Both the position numbers and the translations under genes were made by a program. From Pseudomonas viridiflava (GTDB taxonomy: Bacteria > Pseudomonadota > Gammaproteobacteria > Pseudomonadales > Pseudomonadaceae): a stretch of 64,000 nucleotides of DNA. Location: positions 1 through 64,000 of the forward strand of contig NZ_UWFA01000383.1 of assembly GCF_900601905.1 (NCBI RefSeq), read 5' to 3'. The notes below the pieces were generated by a model, which saw only the letters and a list, made by a program, of their open reading frames with translations, was not told the DNA's origin and ran no database searches. The stretch's first letter is position 1; each line of letters starts with the position of its first letter. Below are positions 1 to 9,657 of this stretch, one piece after another.

Positions 1-82
1 ATCCCGAACTCAGCAGTGAAACGATGCATCGCCGATGGTAGTGTGGGGTTTCCCCATGTGAGAGTAGGTCATCGTCAAGATT
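1..82 (+). rRNA. rrf: 5S ribosomal RNA, 3' portion (truncated by window start)
   Basis: The first ~80 bases match the 3' two thirds of bacterial 5S rRNA: the CCGAACTCAG and GTGAAACGATGCATCGCC segments, then GATGGTAGTGTGGGG with its paired TTTCCCCATG, then GAGAGTAGG. The 5' part lies before the window. A strong hairpin terminator follows within 10 bases, so this is the end of an rRNA operon. The exact 3' end is estimated from the usual closing helix. Confidence 0.93.
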
Positions 83-91
83 AAATTCCAG

Positions 92-127
92 AACCCCTGA
101 TCGCTGACGCGTTCAGGGGTTTTGTTT
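92..127 (+). terminator. Rho-independent terminator of the rRNA operon
   Basis: AACCCCTGA (92-100) pairs perfectly with TCAGGGGTT (113-121), and a T-rich tail follows. It directly follows the 5S rRNA end. Confidence 0.9.
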
Positions 128-163
128 GTGTGCTCGAAAAGAGCTGAGCGCAGCTGCCTACCT

Positions 164-242
164 GTGGGACCGGCTTTAGCCGGGAAGAGGGCAGCCCATC
201 CAGGCATCAGAACTCTCGCTTTCCGGCTAAAGCCGGTCCCAC
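164..242. repeat. REP-like palindrome, family A, copy 1
   Basis: Arms GTGGGACCGGCTTTAGCCGG (from 164) and its near-perfect complement (221-242) flank a ~35-base loop. The same arms recur at 46852-46940 and, degenerate, at 62484-62569. It is an intergenic repeat typical of pseudomonad REP pairs and has no coding potential. Confidence 0.85.
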
Positions 243-275
243 AAAAAGAGTTGACCTACAGAAACCGGAAACAAA

Positions 276-300
276 AAAGCCACCTACAAAAGGTGGCTTT
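276..300 (-). terminator. Terminator downstream of queD
   Basis: AGCCACCT (279-286) pairs with AGGTGGCT (291-298). Read on the minus strand, the hairpin is followed by a run of six T. It ends the leftward queD transcript. Confidence 0.8.
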
Positions 301-314
301 GGAATACCCGGTCT

Positions 315-674
315 TTACTCCCCGCGATAGATGCAGCCGCTCGTGCATGTCTCATGGATACGGATGGCAGAGAGCTCAGGAAGCAAAGGTTTGAGCTCGG
401 CAAAAATCCACTTCGCCAGATTTTCGCTGGTGGGATTTTCCAGGCCCGGAATGTCGTTCAGATAGTTATGATCCAGTCGCTCGTAAAGAGGCTTGAAGAT
501 CGCTTTGATTTCAGAGAAATCGCGGATCCAGCCGATGTGCGGGTCAACTTCACCTTCCAGGTGAATCGCGATGCGGAACGAATGACCGTGCAATCTTCCG
601 CACTTGTGGCCTTCAGGCACATGGGGCAGAAGGTGGGCCGACTCAAAGGTAAACTCTTTAAAAATTTCCATCAT
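315..674 (-). CDS. queD: 6-carboxytetrahydropterin synthase (QueD)
   Basis: A 119-aa protein of the 6-pyruvoyl-tetrahydropterin synthase family. It converts dihydroneopterin triphosphate to 6-carboxytetrahydropterin, the second step of queuosine/7-deazaguanine synthesis, in the cytoplasm. Visible residues are zinc-binding His14, His29 and His31, catalytic Cys25 in CGRLHGHSF, and the LDHNYLND segment (67-74) with Asp68/His69; Glu108 lies near the C terminus. The length is normal for bacterial QueD. Two consecutive ATG codons (674 and 671) lie after an AAGAG ribosome site, so either could be used. It is monocistronic with its own terminator. Confidence 0.93.
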   Translation of the reverse strand: MMEIFKEFTFESAHLLPHVPEGHKCGRLHGHSFRIAIHLEGEVDPHIGWIRDFSEIKAIFKPLYERLDHNYLNDIPGLENPTSENLAKWIFAELKPLLPELSAIRIHETCTSGCIYRGE

Positions 675-812
675 TCAACTCTTGAAAAAGGCGATCGTCG
701 CAGCGACGCATGCAGGCCATGAGTTTACAGCAATGGTTTGGCCCTTGCGTTAAAAGGCGAAGCCCGGAACTGGGTTGCAGCGTCCCGGATTGATGGCAAC
801 TGGCCTTGATTA

Positions 813-828
813 TTCAGCTTGAGTTAAG
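813..828 (+). promoter_or_regulatory. Candidate BqsR/CarR-type direct-repeat operator
   Basis: TTCAG, six bases, then TTAAG. This differs by one base from the TTAAG-N6-TTAAG box I recall for P. aeruginosa BqsR. It lies about 50 bases before the first PepSY gene of the operon that encodes a BqsR-like regulator, which fits autoregulation. A further TTAAT at 838-842 is off-spacing. The box is seen; binding is inferred. Confidence 0.45.
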
Positions 829-877
829 TTGGCGCGTTTAATCTACATGACAGGATTAAACACGTCATCGGAGATCA

Positions 878-1189
878 ATGATGAAAAGCTTACCCGTTCT
901 CCTGTCCACTCTCTTCTTGCTATGCAGCGTCGGGGCGGCGAGCGCTCGTGACGTAGGTTCGGATGAAGCTGCCAAATTACAATCCGGCGGCATCATTTAC
1001 GCGTTGGATCGACTCAATGCTATTGCTTTGGCACGCCACCCAGGCGCTACGATCACTGACACTGAGCTCGATGAAGAATATGGCAAGCACATCTACCAGG
1101 TCGATCTCACCGATAAGCAGGGCGTCGAATGGGACGTCGACCTGGATGCCGCATCTGGCAACGTGCTCAAGGACCATCAGGACCGATAA
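878..1189 (+). CDS. Secreted PepSY-domain protein, first of pair
   Basis: A 103-aa protein with a clear signal peptide (residues 1-23, ending AASA) and one PepSY domain of about 75 residues carrying the usual HPGATI and YEVD-like strands (HIYQVDLTD, then DAASGNVLKD). PepSY proteins are small periplasmic modules often tied to sensor kinases or protease inhibition; the exact role here is unknown. It is the first gene of a four-gene run and its stop overlaps the next start (TAATG at 1187-1191). GGAG lies shortly upstream of two in-frame ATG codons (878, 881). It resembles the small bqs/car operon proteins by position. Confidence 0.85.
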   Translation: MMKSLPVLLSTLFLLCSVGAASARDVGSDEAAKLQSGGIIYALDRLNAIALARHPGATITDTELDEEYGKHIYQVDLTDKQGVEWDVDLDAASGNVLKDHQDR

Positions 1190-1494
1190 TGAATCTGCGT
1201 AAGCGGCGTATAACCCTTCTGTTCCTGACTCTGGCCTGCGCCTGTGTGCAGGCCAGGGATCTGGATCAGGATGAAGCCTTGGTTTTGCGTCAGCAGGGCA
1301 CCATCCTGGCCTTGGAGCAGTTGGTGGGCAAGGCTTTTGCACGTCATCCAGGTGCCAAGCTTCTGGAGGCCGAGCTGGAAGAAAAACACGGCGTGTACGT
1401 CTATGAGTTTGAGTTGTTGACGACCCAAGGTATCGTGCGCGAACTGAAGTTCGATGCGCGTGACGGGCGCTTATTGAAAGACGAGGACGATTGA
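1189..1494 (+). CDS. Secreted PepSY-domain protein, second of pair
   Basis: A 101-aa paralogue of the preceding gene, sharing the RHPGA motif, [10 protein letters not shown] and a C-terminal [14 protein letters not shown] signal peptide covers residues 1-21 (a hydrophobic [11 protein letters not shown] core, then QA). I chose the ATG at 1189 because it overlaps the upstream stop and begins the signal peptide. An in-frame upstream start at 1129 would lie inside the neighbour. Its stop overlaps the start of the response regulator, so translation is probably coupled. The pair looks like a tandem duplication feeding a periplasmic input to the kinase. Confidence 0.85.
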   Translation: MNLRKRRITLLFLTLACACVQARDLDQDEALVLRQQGTILALEQLVGKAFARHPGAKLLEAELEEKHGVYVYEFELLTTQGIVRELKFDARDGRLLKDEDD

Positions 1495-2162
1495 TGCGCT
1501 TGCTATTGGTGGAGGATCAAGTGCCCTTGGCAGACGAGCTGATGGCCGGGCTTGGCAGGCAGGGTTACGCGGTCGATTGGCTGGCAGACGGCCGAGATGC
1601 AGTGCATCAGGGTGCAACCGAGCCTTATGATCTGATTATTCTCGATCTGGGGCTTCCTGGCGTGCCAGGCCTGCAGGTCCTTGAACAATGGCGCAGTTCA
1701 GGTTTGGCGACGCCCGTATTGGTACTCACCGCCCGCGGCTCCTGGTCTGAGCGCATCGAAGGGCTCAAGGCCGGCGCGGATGACTACCTGACCAAGCCGT
1801 TTCATCCTGAAGAGCTGCAGTTGCGCATTCAGGCGCTACTGCGGCGCTCCCACGGGCTCGCCAATCAGCCCCGTCTGGAGTCCGCAGGCTTGCATCTGGA
1901 TGAAGGGCGTCAATGCGTGACCAGAGAAGGCGTGGATATCCAGCTGACCTCGGCTGAATTCAGATTGCTGCGCTACTTCATGCATCACCCTGAGCAGATC
2001 CTCTCCAAAAGCCACTTGGCTGAACACCTGTACGACGGTGAAAACGAACGCGACTCCAACGTCATCGAGGTCCACGTCAATCACCTTCGCCGCAAGCTCG
2101 GCAAAGCGGTTGTCGAAACCCGGCGCGGGCAAGGCTATCGATTTGGTGGGACACCTGCTTGA
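1494..2162 (+). CDS. bqsR: OmpR-family response regulator, BqsR/CarR-like
   Basis: A 222-aa two-component regulator. The receiver domain (1-115) has the acidic pocket E7-D8, phospho-acceptor Asp51 in ILDLGLPG and Lys101 in TKPF. The C-terminal winged helix (130-222) ends with RRKLGK and RRGQGYRFG. The ATG at 1494 is used; a TTG three bases earlier is less likely. It overlaps both neighbours by a few bases, so PepSY-PepSY-regulator-kinase is one unit. The sequence and PepSY context resemble P. aeruginosa BqsR/CarR (Fe(II)/Ca2+ response), but PhoP/QseB-type paralogues are close, so the symbol is tentative. Confidence 0.72.
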   Translation: MRLLLVEDQVPLADELMAGLGRQGYAVDWLADGRDAVHQGATEPYDLIILDLGLPGVPGLQVLEQWRSSGLATPVLVLTARGSWSERIEGLKAGADDYLTKPFHPEELQLRIQALLRRSHGLANQPRLESAGLHLDEGRQCVTREGVDIQLTSAEFRLLRYFMHHPEQILSKSHLAEHLYDGENERDSNVIEVHVNHLRRKLGKAVVETRRGQGYRFGGTPA

Positions 2163-3484
2163 AATCCATACAGGCGCGCCTGAGCGTCGGCCTTGTCAGC
2201 GTTATGGTCGTGGTGTGTGTGGTGCTCGCACAAACCAGCCTGTGGTTATTTGAGTTGGGCTTGCAACGCTACCTGGAAGCAGGTCTGCGCAACGAAAGCG
2301 AAAGTCTGCTGATCGCACTGGTCAAAGGCCCCAACGGCCTGCAGCTGGACGAGCATCGTTTGACGCCTGCCTATCAGCGGCCGTTTTCCGGCCATTATTT
2401 CCGTATCGATTTCGAGCAGGGTCACTGGCGATCCAGATCGCTATGGGATCTGAAACTGCCCGAGCCGAACACTGCCGGGCTGCACGCCAACCTGCAGCTG
2501 GGTAAAACCGAGCAATCGTTGCTGCTGCTGAAAGCCGATTATCGACGATTTGGCCAGGATATCTCGATCACCGTCGCGCAGGATTACACCCCGGTCAGGG
2601 CAAGCTTTCTGCGTGTTCAGCAAGTCGGCCTTGCGCTGGGTCTTGCAGCATTGGCGCTTATTCTCGCCCTGCAGCGCATCACGGTACGACGCGCGCTGCG
2701 ACCGCTGGAAAAGGCCAGAGAGCAGATATCTCAATTGCAACAGGGCCAGCGCTCTCAGCTCGATGAACAAGTGCCGCTGGAGCTGGAGCCGCTGGTGTCA
2801 CAGATCAACCATTTGCTGGTTCACACTGAAGACAGCCTCAAGCGCTCCCGAAATGCCCTGGGCAACCTCGGGCACGCGCTGAAAACACCTCTTGCGGTGC
2901 TGGTCAGCGCCACGTCAGGCCCGCAGCTCGATGCACAACCGGTTCTGCGCAAGACCTTGCTCGAGCAACTGGAGCACATTCAGCAACGTCTGGTACGCGA
3001 ACTCAACCGTGCGCGCCTGTCCGGCGATGCGCTCCCTGGAGCGCATTTTGATTGCGATGCCGAGCTTGAAGGCTTGCTGGCCACGTTGCGCATGATTCAT
3101 GGCGAGCACCTGGACCTGGCGGTTCGGGTCACTCCCGGGCTGTTACTGCCTTGGGATCGCGAAGACGTACTGGAGCTTTTGGGCAACTTGCTGGATAACG
3201 CCTGCAAATGGGCTGACAGTGAAGTGACCTTGACCATATGCCAGCAAACCCAGGGTTTTTACCTGCTGATTGACGACGACGGGCCCGGAATTCCCGAGAC
3301 CCAGCGTGACGAAGTATTGAGCCGTGGGGCGCGGCTTGATGAGCAGGTTAACGGCCATGGCCTGGGACTGGGGATCGTCCGCGATATCGTCCAGGCATGG
3401 GGTGGCCAGCTTCAATTGCTGACAAGCCCACTGGGTGGGCTGCAGATTCGTATTGATTTGCCTGATATTTCGACTGTGAACTGA
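2159..3484 (+). CDS. bqsS: Sensor histidine kinase, BqsS/CarS-like
   Basis: A 441-aa inner-membrane kinase. TM1 is about 8-31, a periplasmic loop runs 32-152, TM2 is about 155-173, followed by a HAMP-like linker, the H-box LGHALKTPL with phospho-His239, N-box [10 protein letters not shown]1 DDDGPGIP and G2 GHGLGLGIV. The start is TTG at 2159, overlapping the regulator stop; no better ATG precedes TM1. The loop after TM1 contains R44-N45-E46-S47-E48, where BqsS is reported to carry RExxE for Fe(II). The match here is imperfect, so the ligand is uncertain. It is the last gene of the operon. Confidence 0.75.
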   Translation: MKSIQARLSVGLVSVMVVVCVVLAQTSLWLFELGLQRYLEAGLRNESESLLIALVKGPNGLQLDEHRLTPAYQRPFSGHYFRIDFEQGHWRSRSLWDLKLPEPNTAGLHANLQLGKTEQSLLLLKADYRRFGQDISITVAQDYTPVRASFLRVQQVGLALGLAALALILALQRITVRRALRPLEKAREQISQLQQGQRSQLDEQVPLELEPLVSQINHLLVHTEDSLKRSRNALGNLGHALKTPLAVLVSATSGPQLDAQPVLRKTLLEQLEHIQQRLVRELNRARLSGDALPGAHFDCDAELEGLLATLRMIHGEHLDLAVRVTPGLLLPWDREDVLELLGNLLDNACKWADSEVTLTICQQTQGFYLLIDDDGPGIPETQRDEVLSRGARLDEQVNGHGLGLGIVRDIVQAWGGQLQLLTSPLGGLQIRIDLPDISTVN

Positions 3485-3571
3485 TCCGCAAGTCCTCAAC
3501 TTTTCAGCCAACTGGCCGCTATAGAACCAAGATCTCGATGCTAAAAACAACTAATCGATTGCTGGGGTTCT

Positions 3572-5251
3572 ATGCGTATAAGCCTAAAAGCCAAAGTCCT
3601 TTCACTGGCCATCTTGCCAGTGCTGATATTTGCCGTGGTGATCAGCGTGACCACAGTGGTCATGCTGCACGAGCAAGCCAATCGCGAAGTCAGTGAAACT
3701 CGCGAGCGCCTGCTGCAGGAAGCCAAGGCCACGCTGCGAGATCAGGTCTCCATTGCTCTGACCGCCATCAAACCGATCTACGATGCCGCAGCGCCTGGCG
3801 ACGATGCCCCTCGCGCTCAGGTCATCAAGCTGCTTTCCAGCATCAGTTTTGGCAAAGACGGCTACTTCTTCGGCTACGACTCCCAGGTCATTCGCCTGTT
3901 CCGTTCAACCAATCCTGATGGCGTGGGCAAAAGCTTCAAGGATGCCAAGGACCCGAATGGCGTGATGGTCAATACCGAGCTGGTAGCGGTGGCCAAGGCC
4001 GGTACTCACTTCCTGCTGTACTCCTCGACTCTGCCAGGCAAAACCGAGCTGGTGCCGAAGTTGGGCTACACCGAATACCTGCCCAAATGGGACCTGGCCT
4101 TTGGCACGGCAATCAACATTGACGGCATCGACGCCCAGGTCGCGGTGTTGCAGAAGAGCGTCGAGGCTCGTCTGGAGGACATGCTGCTGAGCATCATTGG
4201 CGTTGCGCTGGTTGTGTTGATTCTGATCAGTATCATTGGCGCAGTGCTTTCGGGCACTCTGCTTCGTCCACTGCGACTGATGAAAGACAACCTTGACGAC
4301 ATTGCTGCCGGGGAGGGCGATCTGACTCGCCGCCTTGCGGTGACCAGCGATGACGAACTCGGCGATCTGGCCGGCTCGTTCAACCGCTTCGTCGACAAGA
4401 TACACAGCCTGATAGGCCAGATTTCCGGAATCACTACGCAATTGACGGGGCTGGTGAGTGAGGTTTCAAGTCAGGCGCAGCGCTCCGAGAGCGCCATGGA
4501 GCGTCAGCGTCACGAAACCGATCAGGTGGCGACTGCGATCAATGAAATGTCGGCAGCCGCGCAGGAAGTCGCCAAGAGCGCTCAAGGTGCTTCTGTCGCC
4601 GCCCAGCAGACCGACGCAGAAGGTCAGTCTGCCAAGCGGGTGGTCGATGGCAGCATCAAACAGATTCACGCGCTGGTGGATGACATCCGCAACAGCGGTG
4701 CTTCGCTGGATAGTCTGCAGAATGATGTGTCGTCGATTGTCAGTGTGCTGGGGGTCATCCGTTCCATCGCCGAGCAGACCAACCTGTTGGCCCTCAACGC
4801 GGCCATTGAAGCCGCTCGCGCGGGCGAGGCAGGGCGGGGTTTTGCGGTGGTAGCCGACGAAGTACGGGCGCTGGCCAGTCGCACCCAGCAAAGCACTCAA
4901 GAAATTCAAGGCATGATTGATCGCCTGCAAAAGGGTACTCAAACCGCAGTCGATGCCATGCGCCGCTCCAGCGAAGCTGGCGATGGCACCTCGACGCAGG
5001 CCAATCACGCCGGCGCGTCGCTGGACACCATTGGGCAACTGATCGGCACCATCAACGCCATGAACGCGCAAATCGCCAGCGCGGCAGAAGAGCAGACCGC
5101 CGTGGCGGAAGAGATCAATCGCAGCGTGCATCAGATTGCTTCGGCGGTGGACAGCGTTGCTGATGAAACCCGTCAGAGCGCACAAACCACCCGCAGCCTG
5201 AATGACCTGGGTCATCGCCTCGGTGCCCTTGTGGGTCAGTTCCGCGTCTGA
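3572..5251 (+). CDS. Methyl-accepting chemotaxis protein with single Cache domain
   Basis: A 559-aa chemoreceptor. TM1 is residues 10-32; a periplasmic single-Cache (sCache_2-like) ligand domain spans about 40-195 with the typical [10 protein letters not shown] motif; TM2 is about 208-232; HAMP is about 230-285. The cytoplasmic coiled-coil domain has the conserved hairpin tip around residues 400-433 ([20 protein letters not shown]). It ends ALVGQFRV with no CheR-tethering pentapeptide. It should signal to CheA/CheW in response to a small, perhaps carboxylate, ligand; the ligand cannot be read from the sequence. It stands alone 87 bases after the kinase gene. Confidence 0.92.
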   Translation: MRISLKAKVLSLAILPVLIFAVVISVTTVVMLHEQANREVSETRERLLQEAKATLRDQVSIALTAIKPIYDAAAPGDDAPRAQVIKLLSSISFGKDGYFFGYDSQVIRLFRSTNPDGVGKSFKDAKDPNGVMVNTELVAVAKAGTHFLLYSSTLPGKTELVPKLGYTEYLPKWDLAFGTAINIDGIDAQVAVLQKSVEARLEDMLLSIIGVALVVLILISIIGAVLSGTLLRPLRLMKDNLDDIAAGEGDLTRRLAVTSDDELGDLAGSFNRFVDKIHSLIGQISGITTQLTGLVSEVSSQAQRSESAMERQRHETDQVATAINEMSAAAQEVAKSAQGASVAAQQTDAEGQSAKRVVDGSIKQIHALVDDIRNSGASLDSLQNDVSSIVSVLGVIRSIAEQTNLLALNAAIEAARAGEAGRGFAVVADEVRALASRTQQSTQEIQGMIDRLQKGTQTAVDAMRRSSEAGDGTSTQANHAGASLDTIGQLIGTINAMNAQIASAAEEQTAVAEEINRSVHQIASAVDSVADETRQSAQTTRSLNDLGHRLGALVGQFRV

Positions 5252-5273
5252 TTTTGTTGGCGCAACCCACCTT

Positions 5274-5363
5274 TGTAGGCGCTCACCGAGGTTACGAGGC
5301 CAGCGAAAGCGGCCTGTCTAATGCACCGCTATCGCTGCCTCGCGGTGCTCGTGAGCTCCTACA
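5274..5363. repeat. REP-like palindrome, family B, copy 1
   Basis: An imperfect inverted repeat. The right arm CGCTGCCTCGCGGTGCTCGT continues to GAGCTCCTACA; the left arm starts TGTAGGCGCTCACCGAGG. A much better copy lies at 30325-30412. It separates the chemoreceptor from the AI-2E-type gene. Confidence 0.8.
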
Positions 5364-5436
5364 AATCACCACATCTATCCTTCCTCAGCCATCATCAACA
5401 AAGTGATGGCACTTGCCCGTCGATTGGCGGACTAAG

Positions 5437-5466
5437 CAGTAGGTCCGGCAACTTGCCGACCTACTG
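5437..5466 (+). promoter_or_regulatory. Leader hairpin just upstream of the AI-2E-family gene
   Basis: CAGTAGGTCCGGCAA (5437-5451) pairs with TTGCCGACCTACTG (5453-5466) with a single bulged base and a one-base loop. It ends about 5 bases before the GGAAAGGA ribosome site and 13 bases before the ATG. No T-run follows, so it is not a classical terminator. Confidence 0.6.
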
Positions 5467-5479
5467 ACATGGAAAGGAC

Positions 5480-6544
5480 ATGAACGAAACCACGCTCCAA
5501 TACAAAACCCTGATCATGCTGCTGGTGCTGGTGACCATCGCGTTCATCTGGATCCTGCTGCCGTTTTACGGAGCGGTCTTCTGGGCGGTGATCCTCGGCA
5601 TCATCTTTGCGCCGGTGCAGCGTCGCCTGTTACTGAAGTTTGGCTGGCAGCGCAACTGGACTTCCCTGTGTACCTTGATGATCTGCCTGGTGATCGCGAT
5701 CTTGCCGGTCATCGTCATCAGCGCGTTGCTGGTTCAGGAAGGCGCAACACTGTACAAAAATGTTGAAAGTGGCCAGCTGGACATCGCCAGCTATCTCGCC
5801 GAGTTCAAAGGCTTGTTGCCGCCTTATTTCCAGCACTGGCTTGATCGTCTGGGCATGGGCGATCTCAACGGCCTGCGCGACAAGATTGCCAAAGGCGCCA
5901 TGCAGGGCAGTCAATACCTGGCCACCCAGGCGTTCAGCTTTGGTCAAGGTACATTCGACTTCGTCGTCGGCTTCTTCATCATGCTGTACCTGCTGTTCTT
6001 CTTCTTGCGCGATGGCCAGGATCTGGTCCGCAAGATGCGCATTGCCGTGCCGTTGGCTGAACCGCAGAAGCGTCGCCTGCAGTTGAAATTTACCCGTGTC
6101 GTGCGTGCCACTGTCAAAGGCAATGTTGTCGTGGCGATCACTCAGGGCGCTTTGGGTGGTTTTATCTTCTGGTGTCTGGACATTCCCAGTGCACTGCTGT
6201 GGGCCGTGATCATGGCGTTTCTTTCGCTGCTGCCAGCGGTGGGGGCGGGGATCGTCTGGGCACCAGTGGCGGTTTACTTCCTGCTCAGCGGCATGATCTG
6301 GCAGGGCGTGGTTCTGGCGCTGTTTGGCGTGTTCGTGATTGGGCTCGTGGACAATGTCCTGCGCCCCATTCTGGTAGGCAAGGACACCAAAATGCCGGAC
6401 TACCTGATTCTGATCTCGACCCTCGGCGGTATGTCGGTTTTCGGGCTTAACGGCTTTGTGATCGGGCCGATGGTAGCGGCCTTGTTCATGTCAACCTGGG
6501 GCTTGTTTGTCAGCGCCAAGAAGACTCCGCGTTTGCCTGGCTAG
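5480..6544 (+). CDS. AI-2E family (PerM/YdiK-like) membrane transporter
   Basis: A 354-aa polytopic inner-membrane protein with about 8 hydrophobic segments: two at the N terminus (10-45), one at 60-85, then after a soluble section (85-140) one at 150-175, and a dense C-terminal set from about 205 to 345. The family signature GLVDNVLRPILVGKDTKMPD is present near residue 285. Members export small molecules or Na+/H+; the AI-2 name is historical and substrate prediction is weak. The start has a good GGAAAGGA site. It converges on nuoN with a shared terminator. Confidence 0.9.
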   Translation: MNETTLQYKTLIMLLVLVTIAFIWILLPFYGAVFWAVILGIIFAPVQRRLLLKFGWQRNWTSLCTLMICLVIAILPVIVISALLVQEGATLYKNVESGQLDIASYLAEFKGLLPPYFQHWLDRLGMGDLNGLRDKIAKGAMQGSQYLATQAFSFGQGTFDFVVGFFIMLYLLFFFLRDGQDLVRKMRIAVPLAEPQKRRLQLKFTRVVRATVKGNVVVAITQGALGGFIFWCLDIPSALLWAVIMAFLSLLPAVGAGIVWAPVAVYFLLSGMIWQGVVLALFGVFVIGLVDNVLRPILVGKDTKMPDYLILISTLGGMSVFGLNGFVIGPMVAALFMSTWGLFVSAKKTPRLPG

Positions 6545-6570
6545 CCTGATCCAAACCAAAAGTTCAGGCG

Positions 6571-6604
6571 AAAAAAAACCTGCTCATGTGAGCAGGTTTT
6601 TTTT
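6571..6604. terminator. Bidirectional terminator between the AI-2E-family gene and nuoN
   Basis: AACCTGCTCA pairs with TGAGCAGGTT around a two-base loop, with eight A before and eight T after, so it works in both directions for two convergent transcripts. Confidence 0.92.
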
Positions 6605-6614
6605 GCGTTTCGAC

Positions 6615-8078
6615 TTAGCCCATCAGGCCCGCATGCTGCACCAGGTTGAGCAGCGGTTGCGGGTACACGCCGAGCACGAAGGCCAGTATGGCAATCGCCA
6701 AGAGCATTACGCCGCCGGTACGCTGCGCCCAGTTGAACTGTGCATCGTGGCGAGGCAGCTTCGAATCGGCCAGATACAGCGTCACCATGACCCGCAGGTA
6801 GTAGAAGACGCCGATGGCGCTACCAATGATCAGCGAGCCGATCAGCCACCACAGTTGCGACTCAACGCCGGTGGCGATGATGTAGAACTTGCCGATGAAG
6901 CCAGCAGTCAGTGGGATACCCGCCAGAGACAGCATCATCAGGGTCATCACGGCGGTCAGGTACGGACGACGCCAGAACAGACCACGGTACTCGAACATGG
7001 CATCGGCATCACGGCCGTTGTAAGGCGAGGACATCATGGTGATCACGCCGAAGCTGCCCAGACTGGTCAGTACATAGGTCACAAGGTACACGCCAATGGC
7101 TTCAACGGCCATGCCTTTGCTCGCCACCAGGGCGATCATCAGATAGCCAAAGTGCGCGATGGACGAATAACCGAGTAGACGCTTGAGGTTGTTCTGGGTC
7201 AGAGCCAGCAGGTTGCCGACGATGATCGACGCCACAGCGATAACCGCCAGCACGTCATGCAGAACGCCACTGCTGGCCGCCGGCGAGATTTGAAACAGAC
7301 GCACCAGCACCGCAAACACAGCCACTTTACTGGCCGTTGCCAGGAACGCAGCAACCGGAGCAGGGGCACCCTCATAGACATCCGGCGTCCACAGGTGAAA
7401 CGGCACCAGCGACAGCTTGAATGCCAGTCCCACCAGCATCATGCCCAGACCCAGGCTGGCAATCGGGCTTGGCAAGCCAGTGGCTTCCAGCACTTTGCCG
7501 ATGCCTGCGAAGCTCAGCGTACCGGCCTCGGCATACAGCAGCGCCATACCAAACAGCAGGAAGGCAGAGCCAGCGGCCGACAGCACCATGTACTTGATGC
7601 CACCTTCCAGCGAGCGCTTGTTGAAGAAGGCATAGGCCACCAGTCCGTAGACCGGAACCGACAGCAACTCCAGGCCAATGAACAGGCCCGCCAGATGCTG
7701 CGCGCTGACCAGAACCAGACCACCAGCAGCGGCCATCAGGATCAGCAGGTAAAGTTCTTCACGATTGCCGGGGTAGCCCGCCTTGCCGTCACCCAGATAG
7801 GCGTGAGCCATGGTCACGCAGGCCAGGGTCGAGGCCAGAATCAACGCCATGTACAGGCAGGCGAAGCTGTCGATCTGCAACAGCGGGGTAACCACCAGAG
7901 GCGCGACTTTAAGCGCCGGGTAAATCGACAGCAACGCCAGGTTGAGACCGCCAACGCTGAGCAGGAAGGTCTGTGAGTGATTGCGACGCCAGGCGATCGC
8001 CAGCATCACCACAACAATGGTGAGGCTGGTAATCAGCAGTGGCGCAAGCGCGATAAAGTGTTGAATCGTAAGGTCCAT
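6615..8078 (-). CDS. nuoN: NADH-quinone oxidoreductase subunit N
   Basis: A 487-aa antiporter-like membrane subunit of complex I, third of the three proton-pumping homologues (L, M, N). It has about 14 transmembrane helices, with conserved helix segments such as LLSVPVYGLVAY, KLSLVPFHLWTPDVYEG and LKRLLGYSSIAHFGY. The Lys in FKLSLVPFH and the Glu in LLGLELLSV-type helix 5 (GLELLSVP) are the usual proton-path residues. It is the last gene of the operon, 7 bases after nuoM, and ends at the shared terminator. Confidence 0.97.
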   Translation of the reverse strand: MDLTIQHFIALAPLLITSLTIVVVMLAIAWRRNHSQTFLLSVGGLNLALLSIYPALKVAPLVVTPLLQIDSFACLYMALILASTLACVTMAHAYLGDGKAGYPGNREELYLLILMAAAGGLVLVSAQHLAGLFIGLELLSVPVYGLVAYAFFNKRSLEGGIKYMVLSAAGSAFLLFGMALLYAEAGTLSFAGIGKVLEATGLPSPIASLGLGMMLVGLAFKLSLVPFHLWTPDVYEGAPAPVAAFLATASKVAVFAVLVRLFQISPAASSGVLHDVLAVIAVASIIVGNLLALTQNNLKRLLGYSSIAHFGYLMIALVASKGMAVEAIGVYLVTYVLTSLGSFGVITMMSSPYNGRDADAMFEYRGLFWRRPYLTAVMTLMMLSLAGIPLTAGFIGKFYIIATGVESQLWWLIGSLIIGSAIGVFYYLRVMVTLYLADSKLPRHDAQFNWAQRTGGVMLLAIAILAFVLGVYPQPLLNLVQHAGLMG

Positions 8079-8085
8079 AGCGCTC

Positions 8086-9618
8086 TTACCGGGCCGAAGC
8101 GAGTTGAGTGAAGGCGGTGCCTAGCCATTGCTGCACGCCGTGCATGGTCGCTGCCGAAGTATCGAGGAATGGCTGCGGGTAAACCCCCAGCACCACCAGC
8201 AATACGGCAAGCCCCAGCACCATGATCATTTCCCGTCCGTCCATGCCCTTTAAAGGCTCGTCGGATTTGGCCGGGCCGAAGTAGGCGCGGTGGATCATGA
8301 TCAGCGAGTAGACGGAGCCAAACACCAGACCGGACGTCGCAATTGCGGTAATCCATGGCGTGGCGACAAAGGCACCCAGCAGGATCAGGAATTCACCAAC
8401 GAAGTTACCGGTACCCGGCAAGCCAAGAGACGCCGCCGCGAAGAACAGGCTGATGGCTGGTAGATACGCGATGCGCGACCACAGGCCACCCATTTCGCGC
8501 ATGTCGCGGGTGTGCAGACGCTCATACAACTGGCCACTGAGGATAAACAGCGCCGCAGCTGACAGACCGTGAGCAATCATCTGGATCACCACGCCTTGCA
8601 GGGCTTGCTGGCTGCCGGAGTAGATCCCGATCAGCACGAAGCCCATGTGCGAAACGCTGGAGAACGCGATCAGACGCTTGATATCGGTCTGCGCGAACGC
8701 CAGGAACGCGCCGTAGAAAATACCGATCAAGCCCAGCACCATCGCAATCGGCGCGAACTCGGCCGACGCGTTCGGGAACAGCGGCAGGGCAAAACGCAGC
8801 AGACCATAGGCAGCGGTTTTCAGCAGGATACCGGCCAGGTCAACGGAACCCGCGGTCGGTGCCTGAGCGTGAGCATCCGGCAGCCAGGAGTGAAACGGAA
8901 CGACTGGCAGCTTGACCGCGAAGGCGATAAAGAAGCCCAGCATCAGGATGTACTCGGTGCCCGGTGCTAGCTTGGTCTTCAGCAGGGTGGCGTAATCGAA
9001 GGTGATCACACCGGTCTGATTGAAGTTGACCAGCACCAGACCCAGGATCGCCACCAGCATGATCAGGCCGCTGGCCTGAGTGAAGATAAAGAACTTGGTC
9101 GCAGCGTAGATTCGTGTCTTCTTGCCGTCCGACGAGCTATGACCCCAGAGCGCGATGAGGAAATACATCGGCACCAGCATCATTTCCCAGAAGAAGAAGA
9201 ACATGAACAGGTCGATGGCCAGGAACACGCCGATCACGCCACCGAGGATCCACATCAGGTTGAGGTGGAAGAAGCCAACGTTACGCTGGATCTCTTTCCA
9301 CGAACACAACACCGACAGCACACCGAGCAGGCCGGTGAGCAGGATCATCAGCAACGACAGGCCATCCAGCGCCAGGTGGACGCTGATGCCGAAGCGCTCG
9401 ATCCACAGGTGCTTGAATTCGACAGCCCAGGTGGGATCGACGCCCGGCGCTGGTGCGTAACTGTAGTTGCCAGTACTCCACAACCAGAGGCCCAGGGCCA
9501 GTTCGAGGGACATGGTCAGCAGCGCAATCCAGCGCGGCATGGTGGCGCTGAAACGCTCACCTTGCCAGCACAGCAGGCCACCGATAAAGGGGATCAGGAT
9601 CAGCCAAGGCAGAATCAT
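8086..9618 (-). CDS. nuoM: NADH-quinone oxidoreductase subunit M
   Basis: A 510-aa proton-pumping membrane subunit. The key helix-5 Glu lies in [15 protein letters not shown], and the broken helix 7 region has [37 protein letters not shown] follows. These are classical Mrp-antiporter motifs. Length matches E. coli NuoM (509 aa). It is spaced 39 bases after nuoL. Confidence 0.98.
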   Translation of the reverse strand: MILPWLILIPFIGGLLCWQGERFSATMPRWIALLTMSLELALGLWLWSTGNYSYAPAPGVDPTWAVEFKHLWIERFGISVHLALDGLSLLMILLTGLLGVLSVLCSWKEIQRNVGFFHLNLMWILGGVIGVFLAIDLFMFFFFWEMMLVPMYFLIALWGHSSSDGKKTRIYAATKFFIFTQASGLIMLVAILGLVLVNFNQTGVITFDYATLLKTKLAPGTEYILMLGFFIAFAVKLPVVPFHSWLPDAHAQAPTAGSVDLAGILLKTAAYGLLRFALPLFPNASAEFAPIAMVLGLIGIFYGAFLAFAQTDIKRLIAFSSVSHMGFVLIGIYSGSQQALQGVVIQMIAHGLSAAALFILSGQLYERLHTRDMREMGGLWSRIAYLPAISLFFAAASLGLPGTGNFVGEFLILLGAFVATPWITAIATSGLVFGSVYSLIMIHRAYFGPAKSDEPLKGMDGREMIMVLGLAVLLVVLGVYPQPFLDTSAATMHGVQQWLGTAFTQLASAR

Positions 9619-9657
9619 GACGGGCTCAATTCCTTTCGCAAATTCGCAAGGTTCATG

